DNA from: Aralia elata
Lineage: Eukaryota > Streptophyta > Magnoliopsida > Apiales > Araliaceae
Length of the DNA: 64,000 bases
Direction of reading: 5' to 3'
Assembly: GCA_034770075.1 (NCBI GenBank)
Contig: CM068385.1
Location: 56,242,746-56,306,745, forward strand
A program made the translations under genes and the position numbers. The notes under the pieces were generated by a model that searched no databases, was not told the DNA's origin, and saw only the letters and a list, made by a program, of their open reading frames with translations. Position 1 is the first letter of the stretch. Every line of letters begins with the position of its first letter. Positions 1 to 11,415 of this stretch are shown here, in pieces.

Positions 1-1
1 T

Positions 2-3000
2 CATACTAGATGCATGGTAAATGGTAGGATCTGTTGTGTTATAATTGATGGTGGGAGCTGTACAAATGTGGCTAGCATCACAATGGTGGTGAAATTGGGA
101 CTTACAACATCCAAACATCCTCACCCATACCGATTGCAGTGGCTCAATGACAGCGGCGACATTAAAGTTACCAAGCAAGTATCAGTGCCGTTTACAATTG
201 GGAAGTATGTTGATGAGATCCTTTGTGATGTAGTTCCTATGCAGGCAGGACATTTACTACTTGGGAGACCTTGGCAGTTCGATCGGCGAGTAAAACACGA
301 TGGTTTTTTCTAATGAGTACTCTTTTGTTCACAATCAAAGAAAAGTTACCTTGTGTCCTATGTCACCAAAACAAGTGCATGAGGATCAAATACACTTACA
401 GAGAGATCATGAAAAGAAAACAAAAGAGAGAAAAAAAAAGAAAAAAGAGAGAAAAACAAACATTTTTGCAAAAAGGAGTGATGTAAGGCGAGCTTTGGAT
501 TCTAAAAAACCAATGATTATACTTCGGTATAAGGAGGCACTTTTAAATACTAACGCTAATAATCCTTCTTTGCCTAGTGTTGTTTCTGCTCTTTTACAGG
601 ATTATCATGATGTATTTCCCGATGAACTTCCACAGGGATTACCACCAATTCGGGGAATTGAGCATCAAATTGACTTTGTCCCAGGCGCGACCATTCCAAA
701 TCGCCCGGCATACCGAAGCAATCCCGAGGAAATAAAGGAATTGCAAAGGCAAGTTGACGAGCTAATGGACAAAGGTTTTGTGAGGGAAAGCATGAGTCCA
801 TGTGCGGTTCCAGTTATTTTAGTACCTAAGAAAGATGGGAAATGGCGTATGTGCATTGATTGTTGAGCGGTAAATAATATCACGGTAAAATATCTGCATC
901 CCATTCCTAGGTTAGATGACATGTTAGATGAATTGCATGGATCTTGTGTGTTTTCTAAAATTGATTTAAAGAGTGGTTATCATCAAATTAGAATGCATGA
1001 GGGAGATGAATGGAAAACTGCTTTTAAAACAAAATATGGACTATATGAGTGGTTAGTCTTACCTTTTGGTTTAACTAATGCTCCTAGCACGTTCATGAGA
1101 CTAATGAATCATGTTTTGCGTTCCTTCATTGGAAAGTTTGTAGTTCTCTACTTTGATGATATCTTAATCTATAGCAAAGATTTAGTTGAGCATGCATTGC
1201 ATATAAAATCTGTCTTAGATGTGCTTCGAAAAGAAAAATTGTATGCTAATATGGACAAATGCACATTTTGTACGGATCGGGTTGTGTTTCTTGGTTTTGT
1301 TGTCAGTACGCAGGGAGTACAAGTTGACGATGAGAAGATACGAGCAATCCAAGATTGGCCGACTCCTACGAATGTCAGTCAAGTTCGTAGCTTTCATGGA
1401 CTCGCGAGTTTCTATAGACGGTTTGTAAGGAACTTCAGCGAAGTCACAACACCACTCACCGAAGTAATCAAAAAGAGTGTAAGATTCAAGTGGGGTGATG
1501 CACAGGAAAAAGCGTTTAATTTGATTAAAGAAAAATTAACTAACGCTCCTTTACTTGTATTACCTAATTTCACTAAAACCTTTGAAATTGAATGTGATGC
1601 TTCAGGTTTAGGCATTGGAGCTGTATTGATGCAAGAAGGAAAGCCAGTGGCATATTTCAGTGAAAAATTGAGTGGAGCAGCTTTGAATTATCCTACCTAT
1701 GACAAGGAGTTATATGCCTTAGTTCGATCATTGGAGACTTGGCAACATTACCTGTGGCCTAAGGAATTTGTGATTCACACGGATCATTAGTCATTGAAAT
1801 ATTTGAAAGGCCAACACAAGTTGAACAAGAGACATGCACGATGGATGGAGTTCATCGAGACATTCCCGTATGTCATTCGGTATAAGCAAGGTAAGGAGAA
1901 TGTCGTTGCCGACGCTCTCTCAAGAAGGTATGTGTTGTTAAATACTCTTGACACAAAATTACTTGGTTTTAAGCAAATCAAAGAATTATATGATAATGAC
2001 CATGATTTCTGTGAAGAGTTTAAAATTTGTGAAAAGAATGTTGTAGGTAAATACTTCAAGATGGATGGATTCTTATTTCGTGAGAATCGGTTATGTATAC
2101 CTGCATGTTCTTTGCGTGAGTTATTGGTTCGAGAGTCACATGGAGGTGGTTTGATGGGACATTTTGGTGTTGATAAGACCTTAGCTGTGATAAAAGAACA
2201 TTTCTATTGGCCCCATATGAAACGAGATGTAGAAAGAATTTGTGATAGATGATTACATGTCGGCAAGCTAAATCTCGTGTTCAACCCCATGGGTTATACA
2301 CACCATTACCTATTTTGAGTGAACCTTGGATTGATTTGTCTATGGACTTTGTATTGGGTTTACCTAGGTCTAAGCATGGTCATGACTCTATATTTGTGGT
2401 TGTGGACAGGTTTTCAAAAATGGCACACTTTATCCCATGCCACAAGACTGATGATGCATCCCATATTGCTGATTTATTCTTTAGAGATATTGTGCGTCTG
2501 CATGGCATGCCCCGAACAATTGTTTCGGATAGAGATGCTAAATTCTTGAGCTATTTTTGGAAAACTTTGTGGTGTAAACTAGGAACTAAACTGTTGTTTT
2601 CAACTACTTGTCATCCACAAACTGACGGTCAAACAGAAGTAGTAAATAGGACTCTATCTGCTTTATTGAGGGCTATCATTAAAAAGAATATTAAGCTTTG
2701 GGAAGAGTGTCTACCACATGTTGAGTTTGCTTATAATAGGTCGGTTCACTCTGCTACTAAATTCTCACCTTTTGAAATTGTGTATGGTTTTAATCCTTTA
2801 ACACCCTTGGATTTGTCACCATTACCTGTTTTCGAGTATACTAACATGGATGGCAAAAACAAAGCTGATTTTGTTAAGTAGATACATGAGAAGACAAGAC
2901 TCAACATTGAGAAGAAGACGGATCAATATGCCAAACAGGCCAACAAGGGTCGGCGTCAAGTAATCTTCGAACCCGGGGATTGGGTATGGCTACACATGCG

Positions 3001-3469
3001 TAAGGAAAGATTTCCTGCTCAAAGGCGTTCGAAACTACTCGCGAGAGGAGATGGACCATTTCAGGTGCTTGAACGCATTAACAACAATGCTTACAAATTG
3101 GACTTACCCGGTGAGAATACTGTTAGTGCAACTTTCAATATTTCTGATCTAAGCCTGTTTGATGTATGTGAAGATTTGAGGACAAATCCTTTTCAAGAGG
3201 AGAGGTATGATGAGGACATCCATAATCCAGAAACCCATGACACAATCACAGAAGACCCATTGCAATTGCCACTTGGACCCGTTACTAGAGCTCGAGCTAA
3301 AACCTTCAAAGACGGACTTAACGAGATGATCCGTGAACTATGGAACGAGGTTGGACCAAGTATAGAAGTTATGGAGGTAGAGTCCAAGCGTATGAAACCT
3401 GTAAACATGTTACGAATGGACATGGCGATCAAAACGATGAAAGAAAATAGTTTGCATGGTACAGGCTAG
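2..3469 (+). pseudogene. Ty3/gypsy polyprotein, broken (PR-RT-RH-INT)
   Basis: Retroelement polyprotein, read through its breaks. Protease 2-312 has the active-site DGGS and an LLLGRPW flap region. An extra T in the run at 302-307 shifts the frame. A purine-rich Lys/Glu linker (about 400-480) leads to RT. A TGA at 864-866 replaces the Arg expected after CIDC. RT continues to the catalytic YFDD (1149-1160). RNase H (about 1500-1930, ending VVADALSRR) is cut by a TAG at 1788-1790 in the TDH-SLK motif. Integrase has an H2C2 zinc finger (about 2130-2260) with a one-base deletion near 2250, then catalytic segments with DLSMDF, SDRDAKF and HPQTDGQTE. A TAG at 2879-2881 follows. The C-terminal GDWVWL...GPF module and TRARAK tail end at 3469. 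All three stops lie in the expected frame, so the gene decayed by point mutation. The start is outside the window. Confidence 0.92.
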
Positions 3470-3580
3470 CTCGCCTCGACGAGGTTTTCCAGGCCAATTT
3501 TCTCGCCCCGGCGAGGTTTTTCCAAGCCAAATCTCTCGCCCCGGCGAGAATTTCCAACACATTTCTCTCGCCCCGGCGAG
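3470..3580. repeat. Four GC-rich palindromes at 32-33 bp spacing
   Basis: CTCGCCTCGACGAG (3470-3483, imperfect) is followed by three copies of CTCGCCCCGGCGAG at 3502-3515, 3535-3548 and 3567-3580. Each perfect copy is an inverted repeat with 6-bp arms and a CC centre. Start-to-start distances are 32, 33 and 32 bp. The linkers are AT-rich and contain TTTCCA or TTCCA. The cluster lies just after the coding end, in the presumed U3 of the 3' LTR. Confidence 0.9.
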
Positions 3581-3730
3581 AACCTCCTAGATGCAATTTG
3601 TCATTTTTTGACTTTCTTGATTTTCGAACCTTCTTTCACCCAAAACATGATATCAGTATTTAGGATCAATTACATGTGTTCTGAATGCTATATTTCAACA
3701 TTTGTGAGCTTGTATTTCAACAAGTGTGTG

Positions 3731-3772
3731 CTTCTAGAAGCTTCTAGTTTGTTTCTAAAACTAGTATAAATA
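3731..3772 (+). promoter_or_regulatory. LTR promoter: HSE-like motif plus TATA box
   Basis: TTCtaGAAgcTTC at 3732-3744 matches the three-unit heat-shock-element pattern nTTCnnGAAnnTTCn exactly. TATAAATA follows at 3765-3772, about 20 bp downstream, where a core promoter is expected in an LTR. Heat-shock factors bind such triplets, and heat-responsive plant retrotransposons with HSEs in the LTR are known (ONSEN, a copia element). Activity here is inference. Confidence 0.6.
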
Positions 3773-4170
3773 GGTGCTATTGTAAACTTGAATTGACAAC
3801 CAATTTTCAGATTATCAATATTATTATGAGTTTGTTTCTCTACTTGTGGTTCTTTGAAGAATTCCTAAGTGTTCCTTAGTTCTCTTTAGAGATTCATATC
3901 CGACTTATCATATAACCGATCATAGTTGTGTGTGGCGTCTTCAACCACATCAATCATCGATTGTACCAAGATTACCGCTTCAACATAAGCGAGAGGTCGA
4001 GGTGTCGTTGGTGTCCATCCTGCGCAAACTTCCTAAGCAAGCAATTGTACCAAGATTACCGTCTACATATAGGCGAGGGGTTAAGGTGTTGCAAGCTATC
4101 CATCCTATCAACTTGTTAGAAACGATCCGGGCGACAACCACCTCACGCAAGCGTGCCGTGGAGTCTATCA

Positions 4171-7100
4171 ACCTTCTTATTGGTTCATTAGTTCCTTCAA
4201 ATTGTCAAAGAAAGAGGTGATTAGGAGTCATATTACTTCGTTCTAGTTTGATTAGCATCTAAAGGAGCAATCTCATCACTATCGCGTTCAAAACGATGTG
4301 TACATCTCACACAAGTCTCGATTTGGGGAAGCCTTCTTATTGTTTCATTAGTTCCTTTAAATTGTCAAAGAAAGAGGTGATTAGGAGTCGTATTACTTCG
4401 TTCTAGTTTGATTAGCATCTAAAGGAGCAATCTAATCACTATGGCGTTCAAAACGATGTGTACATCTCACACAAGTCTTGATTTTGGGAGACCTTCTTAT
4501 TGGTTCATTAGTTCCTTCAAATTGTGAAAGAAAGAGGTGATTAGGAGTCATATTACTTCATTCTAGTTTGATTAGCATCTAAAGGAGCAATCTCATTACT
4601 ATCGCGTTCAAAACGATGTGTACATCTCACACAAGTCTCGATTTGGGGAAGCCTTCTTATTGTTTCATTAGTTCCTTTAAATTGTCAAAGAAAGAGGTGA
4701 TTAGGAGTCGTATTACTTCGTTCTAGTTTGATTAGCATCTAAAGGAGCAATCTAATCACTATGGCGTTCAAAACGATGTGTACATCTCACACAAGTCTCG
4801 ATTTAGGGAGACCTTCTTATTGTTTCGTTAGTTTCCTTCAAATTGTCAAAGAAAGAGGTGATTAGGAGTCTTATTATTTTGTTCTAGTTTGACTAGCATC
4901 AAAAGGAGCAATCTCATCACTATCGCGTTCAAAATGATGTGTACATCTCACACAAGTCTCGATTTAGGGAAGCCTTCTTATTGTTTCGTTAGTTTCCTTC
5001 AAATTATCAAAGAAAGAGGTGATTAGGAGTCTTATTACTTCGTTCTAATTTGATTAGCATCAGAAGGAGCAATCTCATCACTATCGCATTCAAAACAATG
5101 TGTACATCTCAAACAAGTCTCAATTTAGGGAAGCCTTCTTATTGTTTCGTTAGTTTCCTTCAAATTATCAAAGAAAGAGGTGAGTAGGAGTCTTATTACT
5201 TCGTTCTAGTTTGATTAGGATCAGAAGGAGCAATCTCATCACTATCGCGTTCAAAACGATGTGTACATCTCACACAAGTCTTGATTTTGGGAGACCTTCT
5301 TATTGGTTCGTTAGTTTCCTTCAAATTGTCAAAGAAAGAGGTGATTAGGAGTCTTATTATTTTGTTCTAGTTTGACTAGCATCAAAAGGAGCAATCTCAT
5401 CACTATCGCGTTCAAAATGATGTGTACATCTCACACAAGTCTCGATTTAGGGAAGCCTTCTTATTGTTTCGTTAGTTTCCTTCAAATTATCAAAGAAAGA
5501 GGTGATTAGGAGTCATATTACTTCGTTCTAGTTTGATTAGCATCTAAAGGAGCAATCTCATCACTATCGCGTTCAAAACGATGTGTACATCTCACACAAG
5601 TCTCGATTTAGGGAGACCTTCTTATTGTTTCGTTAGTTTCCTTCAAATTGTCAAAGAAAGAGGTGATTAGGAGTCTTATTACTTTGTTCTAGTTTGACTA
5701 GCATCAAAAGGAGCAATCTCATCACTATCGCGTTCAAAACGATGTGTACATCTCACACAAGTCTTGATTTAGGAAAGCCTTCTTATTGTTTCGTTAGTTT
5801 CCTTCAAATTATCAAAGAAAGAGGTGATTAGGAGTCTTATTACTTCGTTCTAGTTTGATTAGCATCAGAAGGAGCAATCTCATCACTATCGCGTTCAAAA
5901 CGATGTGTACATCTCACACAAATCTCGATTTAGGGAAGCCTTCTTATTGTTTCGTTAGTTTCCTTCAAATTATCAAAGAAAGAGGTGATTGGACTATTAA
6001 TTCGTTCTAATTTGATTAACATCAGAAGGAGCAATCTCATCACTATGGCGTTCAAAACGATGTGTCACACAAGTCTCGATTTAGGGAGAGTTTCTTTCAA
6101 ATTATCAAAGAAAGAGGTGATTAGGAGTATTATTACTTTATTGTAGTTTGATTAGCATCAGAAGGAGCAATCTCATCACTATCGCATTCAAAATGTGTAC
6201 ATCTCGTACAAGTCTCGATTTAGGGAAGCCTTCTTATTGTTTCGTTAGTTTCCTTCAAATTATCAAAGAAAGAGGTGATTAGGAGTCTTATTACTTCGTT
6301 CTAGTTTGATTAGCATTAGAAGGAGCAATCTCATCACTATCGCATTCAAAACAATGTGTACATCTCACACAAGTCTTGATTTAGGGAGACATTCTTATTG
6401 GTTCATTAGTTCCTTCAAATTGTCAAAGAAAGAGGTGATTAGGAGTCTTATTACTTCGTTCTAGTTTGACTAGCATCTAAAGGTGCAATCTCATCACTAT
6501 TGCGTTCAAAACGATGTGTACATCTCACACAAGTCTCGATTTAGGGAAGCGTTCTTATTGTTTCGTTAGTTTCCTTCACATTATCAAAGAAAGTGTGATT
6601 AGGAGTCTTATTACTTTGTTTTAGTTTGATTAGCATCAGAAGGAGTAATCTCATCACTATCGCGTTCAAAACAATGTGTACATCTCACACAAGTCTTGAT
6701 TTAGGGAGACTTTCTTATTCGTTCATTAGTTCCTTCAAATTGTCAAAGAAAGAGGTGATTAAGAGTCATATTACTTCGTTCTAGTTTGATTAGCATCTAA
6801 AGGAGCATTCTTATCACTATCGCGTTCAAAACGATGTGTACATCTCACACAAGTCTCGATTTAGGGAAACATTCTTATTGTTTCGTTAGTTTCCTTCAAA
6901 TTATCAAAGAAAGAGGTGATTAGGATTCTTATTACTTCGTTCTAGTTTGATTAGCATCAGAAGGAGCAATCTCATCACTATCGCGTTCAAAACGATGTGT
7001 ACATCTCACACAAGTCTCGATTTAGGAAACCGTTCTTATTGTTTCATTAGTTTCCTTCAAATTATCAAAGAAAGAGGTGATTAGGAGTCTTATTACTTCG

Positions 7101-7682
7101 TTTTAGTTTGATTAGCATCAGAAGGAGCAATCTCATCACTATCGCGTTCAAAACAATGTGTACATCTCACACAAGTCTTGATTTAGGGAGACCTTCTTAT
7201 TGGTTCATTAGTTCATTCAAATTCTCAAAGAAAGAGGTGATTAGGAGTCCTATTACCTCGTTCTAGTTTGAGTAACATCAAAATGAGCAATCCAATCATT
7301 ATGGCATTCAAAACGATGTGTACATCTCACACAAGTCTCGATTTAGGGAGACCTTCTTATTGTTTCGTTAGTTTCTTTCAAATTATCAAAGAAAGAGGTG
7401 ATTAGGAGTATTATTACTTTATTCTAGTTTGATTAGCATCTAAAGGAGCAATCTCATCACTATGACGTTCAAAACGATGTGTACATCTCACACAAGTCTT
7501 GATTTAGGGAGACCTTCTTATTGGTTCATTAGTTCCTTCAAATTGTCAAAGAAAGATGTGATTAGGAGTCATATTACTTCGTTCTAGTTTGATTAGAATC
7601 TAAAGGAGCAATCTTATCACTATCACGTTCAAAACGATGTGTACATCTCACACAAGTCTTGATTTAGGGAGACCTTCTTATT
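4171..7682. repeat. 160-bp satellite array, left block
   Basis: About 22 head-to-tail monomers of 160-161 bp. The landmark TACATCTCAC recurs at 4301, 4461, 4621, 4781, 4942 and 5103. Two main monomer types alternate: one with GGTTCATTAGTTCC and ATCTAAAGG, the other with GTTTCGTTAGTTTCC and ATCAGAAGG. At the left end they form 320-bp dimers: 4321-4478 and 4641-4798 look identical. A few monomers carry deletions (near 5990-6110). The block runs from the gypsy element to the LINE and is the same array as 13551-29592. Confidence 0.97.
7676..7682. repeat. LINE target-site duplication, left copy
   Basis: TCTTATT, directly before the LINE poly-T. It matches 13551-13557 and lies in the satellite segment CCTTCTTATTG, so it is a 7-bp duplication of satellite sequence. 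Confidence 0.8.
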
Positions 7683-7808
7683 TTTTTTTGCTAAATGTGT
7701 TTGTTTCATAAATAGAAAACCAGAGAACAAAAGCAAAGGGGCATACCCCAGGCTATAGCTAGGTCATCTGATGACACTCCCAACAGAGGACTAAGCTATT
7801 GACAAAAG

Positions 7809-10800
7809 CTATACAAGCCAATTGCAGTAATAATTACAAAAATGAGTGGCTCTAATGAAGGAATTACACGTTGATAATGTAGACTTAATAATATTAATCA
7901 CATCCTTTGCAAGTGAATTAGGTGGAATATGCAGATTTTTGTGAAGCCTTGTATTTCACGCCTCCCATATTTTATAGAATGAAACAGCTAAGGAGAGGCA
8001 GAGAATACTTTTGGTGAGGCGACTCCCTTGGAAGTTAGTGATAAACATGGTGATGCCCTGCCAATCCATAGGAAGGTGTACCTAGTTGCCGATACTTAGA
8101 GCTGCTTGCAAGATGATAGTAGAATAATCACATACAAAGAACAGATGCTCAAAGCTTTCATTCTGCATATGGCACAAAGGACAGGTGATGTATCTACCAG
8201 TGTAATGGAGAGTGATATCATTCGTGGGAAGCTTGTTCATGAAACCCAGCCACAAAAAGAAAAAGTCTACATTCAAGTTGTGCCAAAGAATCTTGCACCA
8301 GTTAACCACTGGTTGACTTTGCCTAATGGTGTCCCAAATCTGCCGAGCCTTGATACCCTTTACATTAATAGAGTTCCAGCTGATGCAATCCTCAGAATTC
8401 GTGGGAACAGGTAGGGCCTCGATCTGCCTTCGAAAAAGAATGACATCATGGTGGTTGCTTTGAGGTAGACTCCATGCAGAGTTTTGAATAATGTTGCTGA
8501 CTGTGGCATTAAATGAAAGCCCAGAATTGATCAGCAGATCATGGCTAGGGTTAACAGATCTGCCCTCAATCCATGGGTCATGCCATAAATTAATTTGGGT
8601 CCCTCTTCCCACCGAATAACGAATGTGTTGAGCAGCAGTGGGTCTAAGTTTTAGCACTTGCTTCCATATCCATGAACAGTCCGATGGAACTGGAATTTGC
8701 CAGAAATTCTTCTTCTTAATGATAGTGGATTTGATCCATCTAGCCCAAAGAGATGTTGGTTGGAATTGGATAACACGAGTGAGGTGAATCATAATTAGAG
8801 ACCGGTTCCAATCCAATAAATTTTTTATCCCCAATCCCCCTTCATCAGTTGGTAAAGAAATCGAGCTCCAAGCCACCTTAGCACCATGTTTAGCAAGAGA
8901 AGCACCTTTCCATGGATTGAATTGATCAGATGGCAGCCTTAGGAAGAATAAAGTGATTGCTCCAGTAAGACTGAATCGAGAAGTGGACTGATTTGATCAA
9001 TTGAGTCGCCCAGAATAAGCAAAAACAGAGGATGTCCATGAAGTGACCCGCTGAGTAATTCTGAGGATCAGAGGGAGACATTCTTGATACGACAATTTAG
9101 AAGAGATAAGAGGGACTCCCAGAAACTTGGTTGGTATCTGACCTTCCACAAACCCAAACATGGAAATAATGCCCTGAGCTATAGCGGCTTCTGTGTTGGC
9201 TAGGAAACACTGACTTTTGTGTATGTTAGGAATCAGCCCAGAAACTAAGGAGAAGGAATTAATACAAGAATGAATAATCCTTGCCGAAGGAAGATCCGCA
9301 TGGCAAAAAACAATAATATCATCTGCAAAGAACAGATGAGTAATATTACATTCCTTAGTCCTCCAATGAAAATTAAACCCCTGTTGCATTGATCCCCAAT
9401 TAAATTTCCGTGATAGCATTTCCATGACCAAGATAAATAAGTAGGGCGAGAGAGGATCTCCTTGTCTTAGCCCACGAGAGCTTCCAAAGTATCAAGCAAG
9501 TGACCCATTAACCTTAATGGAGAACATAGCTGATGTAATGCAAGCCTTGATCCAACTGACAAATATGGGAGGAAACTGGAAAGCGTTGAGAATATCAAAC
9601 AGAAAATCCCAACACACTGTATCAAAGGCTTTTCTCAAGTCAATTTTTAAAGCACATCGGGGAGAGCCTGAAGTTCTGTGGTAATTCCTGAACAACTCCT
9701 GAGCTAGAAGAACATTATCACTAATATTTCTACCAGCCACAAAAGCTGCTTGAGCTTTATCAATGATGTTCGGTAGAACCACTTTAAGCCTGTTTGCAAG
9801 TATCTTGGATATGCATTTGTAAATTGAGTTGCAACATGCAATGGGTCTGAAATCAGCCATGGTAGATGGGTTATCACATTTTGGGATAAGTGCAATAGCA
9901 GTGGAGTTGAAACCTTTAGGCATGCGACTAGTGGAGAAGAAGAAATGGACAGCCTTAAGAAAATCCTCACCAACTATATCCCAGCTGTGGTTGAAAAAAT
10001 TGGCATTAAAACCGTCTGGACCCAGGCTTTTATTCCTTTTCATAGTCTTAACCACTTGGGTTATCTCATCATCAGTAATAGGGCTGATAAGCAAACGGGC
10101 TTGAGATGGAGAAAGGTGGTCTGAGATAAGGTTTCTAAAGTCACCAAAACCAGGGTATTGGGGAGGAAACTCAGGGTTAAAAAGATCCTCAAAATATTTA
10201 ACAGCAACAGATTCAACCTCACGCTGACCATGGACAATATCCCCACTGTCGTTGTGGATAGAAAGAATTTTATTGACATTCCATTTACTTTTCACCAGGT
10301 TGGAGAAGAACTTGGAATTCCTATCCCCAGTAGCAAGCCAAGTAGCTCTTGATTTTTGTTGTAGGAGGGTTTCCTCTAGGTCCAAGGCAGTCCATAGGGT
10401 CTGGAAGCATCGTTTCTCCTGGTTAAGGAGGTTCCCATCCTGAGGGTTGGTTTGGAGCAGAGACTTAGTGTGATGAAAATCCTCAGTAGCAACTTTGACG
10501 GAGGTCGACAAGTTTCCAGTTGATCTATTTAGCGCAATTAAAGCAAGTTTGGTGCGCTTCAGCTTTTCTTTGAAAACGTAGAAAGGATTACCAGAAATAG
10601 GATGCCCCCAAGAGGTAGAAATAGTATCTCTGAATCCCTCTAACTGCAACATATGATTGAAAAATTGAAAGGGCTTTCTGAGCTGTTCATGTGAATTACC
10701 TGTGCTAAGGATAACAGGCGAGTGGTCAGAGAGACCTCTTGGGCCATACACCACTTGTGTAAGAGGAAAGGTATGCAGCCACACAGCATTGCCAAGAGCC

Positions 10801-11393
10801 CTGTCAAGCTTCTTATGGATGGGATTAGTGAGCTGACTATTCCACCAGGTATAAATAGGGCCAATCCCACGAATGTCATCCACCTCCAAAGAATCAAGGC
10901 AGTTTTTGAATTCCTCCATACTAAGATTCCAGGAAGCATATGCTCTATCAGTTTCAGATAAGTTTTTAATAGCATTAAAGTCACCAAATATGCACCAAGA
11001 ATAAGAAGTGGCCACAGATTGCAAGTCATTCCATAAATTCCTTCTTTCAATAATAAAATTTGAGCCATAAACAAAAGAAACATAAAGACTAGAATCATTA
11101 CTATTAACTCTCTGGATTTTGCAATGAATCATTTGGGAGGAGACAAAAATGGTATCCACAAGCCAAAAAGAGGGATCCCAACCTACCCAAATTCTGCCAT
11201 TTGTATGGGAGCTATAATGGAAGACCCATTTCCAATTCTTTCGAATAGCTTTGGAAATTCTCTGGGCCTTATGCTCTTTTACTCTAGTTTCAAGCAACCC
11301 CACAATAGAGATATGATTATCAACTAATAATTGTCTTACATAAGCCTGCTTAGGCTTTTTATTCAAACCCCTAATATTATAAGTAGCTAACAT
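7809..11393 (-). pseudogene. LINE ORF2: endonuclease-reverse transcriptase, broken
   Basis: The start is taken at the ATG at 11393 (MLATYNIRGLN), 23 bp after the ORF1 stop. The order is: an APE-type endonuclease that nicks target DNA (TYNIRGLN, LLETRV, FGDFNA, SDHSPV); an RT (KSLGPDGF, DFRPIACC, KIDLRKAFD, then RQGDPLSPYLF and the catalytic FADD at 9318-9329); and a zf-RVT module (about 8450-8100, with CPLC and HLFFVC). I see no RNase H. In-frame stops are at 9492-9494, 8082-8084 and 7956-7958. Around 8890-9000 there is a frameshift plus a short deletion. Read through, the gene has about 1195 codons, near the usual plant L1 length. The 3' UTR is only about 125 bp. Confidence 0.93.
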
Positions 11394-11415
11394 GGAATCA
11401 TAGAAGTGAGAGACA

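Larger units (their letters stand above)
1..4170 (+). mobile_element. Ty3/gypsy LTR retrotransposon, 3' part
   Basis: The left window edge cuts this element inside the protease, so the 5' LTR, PBS and gag are not visible. What remains is protease, RT, RNase H, integrase and a 3' LTR, in the Ty3/gypsy order. The right end is placed at ...TATCA (4170), because satellite sequence starts at once with ACCTTCTTATTGG. ACCTT would be the 5-bp target duplication, though its left partner is outside the window. The integrase C-terminus has a GPF-type module and a TRARAK tail, and the coding frame runs slightly into the LTR. This fits a chromovirus; CRM is possible given the satellite setting, but I see no chromodomain and the lineage is unproven. 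At least three stops and two frameshifts make it non-autonomous. Confidence 0.9.
3453..4170 (+). repeat. 3' LTR of the Ty3/gypsy element (start provisional)
   Basis: A purine run (3439-3450) is followed by TT and a TG at 3453, which I take as PPT and LTR start. The end is the CA at 4169-4170, before satellite DNA. This gives 718 bp and a 17-bp overlap with the polyprotein frame. The LTR contains a GC-palindrome cluster, a heat-shock-element-like motif, a TATA box, and a diverged 84-bp direct duplication (TTGTACCAAGATTACCG at 3961 and 4045). Without the 5' LTR the left boundary cannot be confirmed. Confidence 0.65.

Noticed and set aside
3470..3580. CRISPR-like array (short palindromic repeats at 32-bp intervals)
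   Set aside because: Only four short units, no conserved repeat of 24 bp or more, no cas genes, plant DNA, and location in an LTR. The same applies to 32068-32189.
8106..8414. A 102-codon plus-strand frame over the LINE
   Set aside because: Shadow of ORF2 on the opposite strand.
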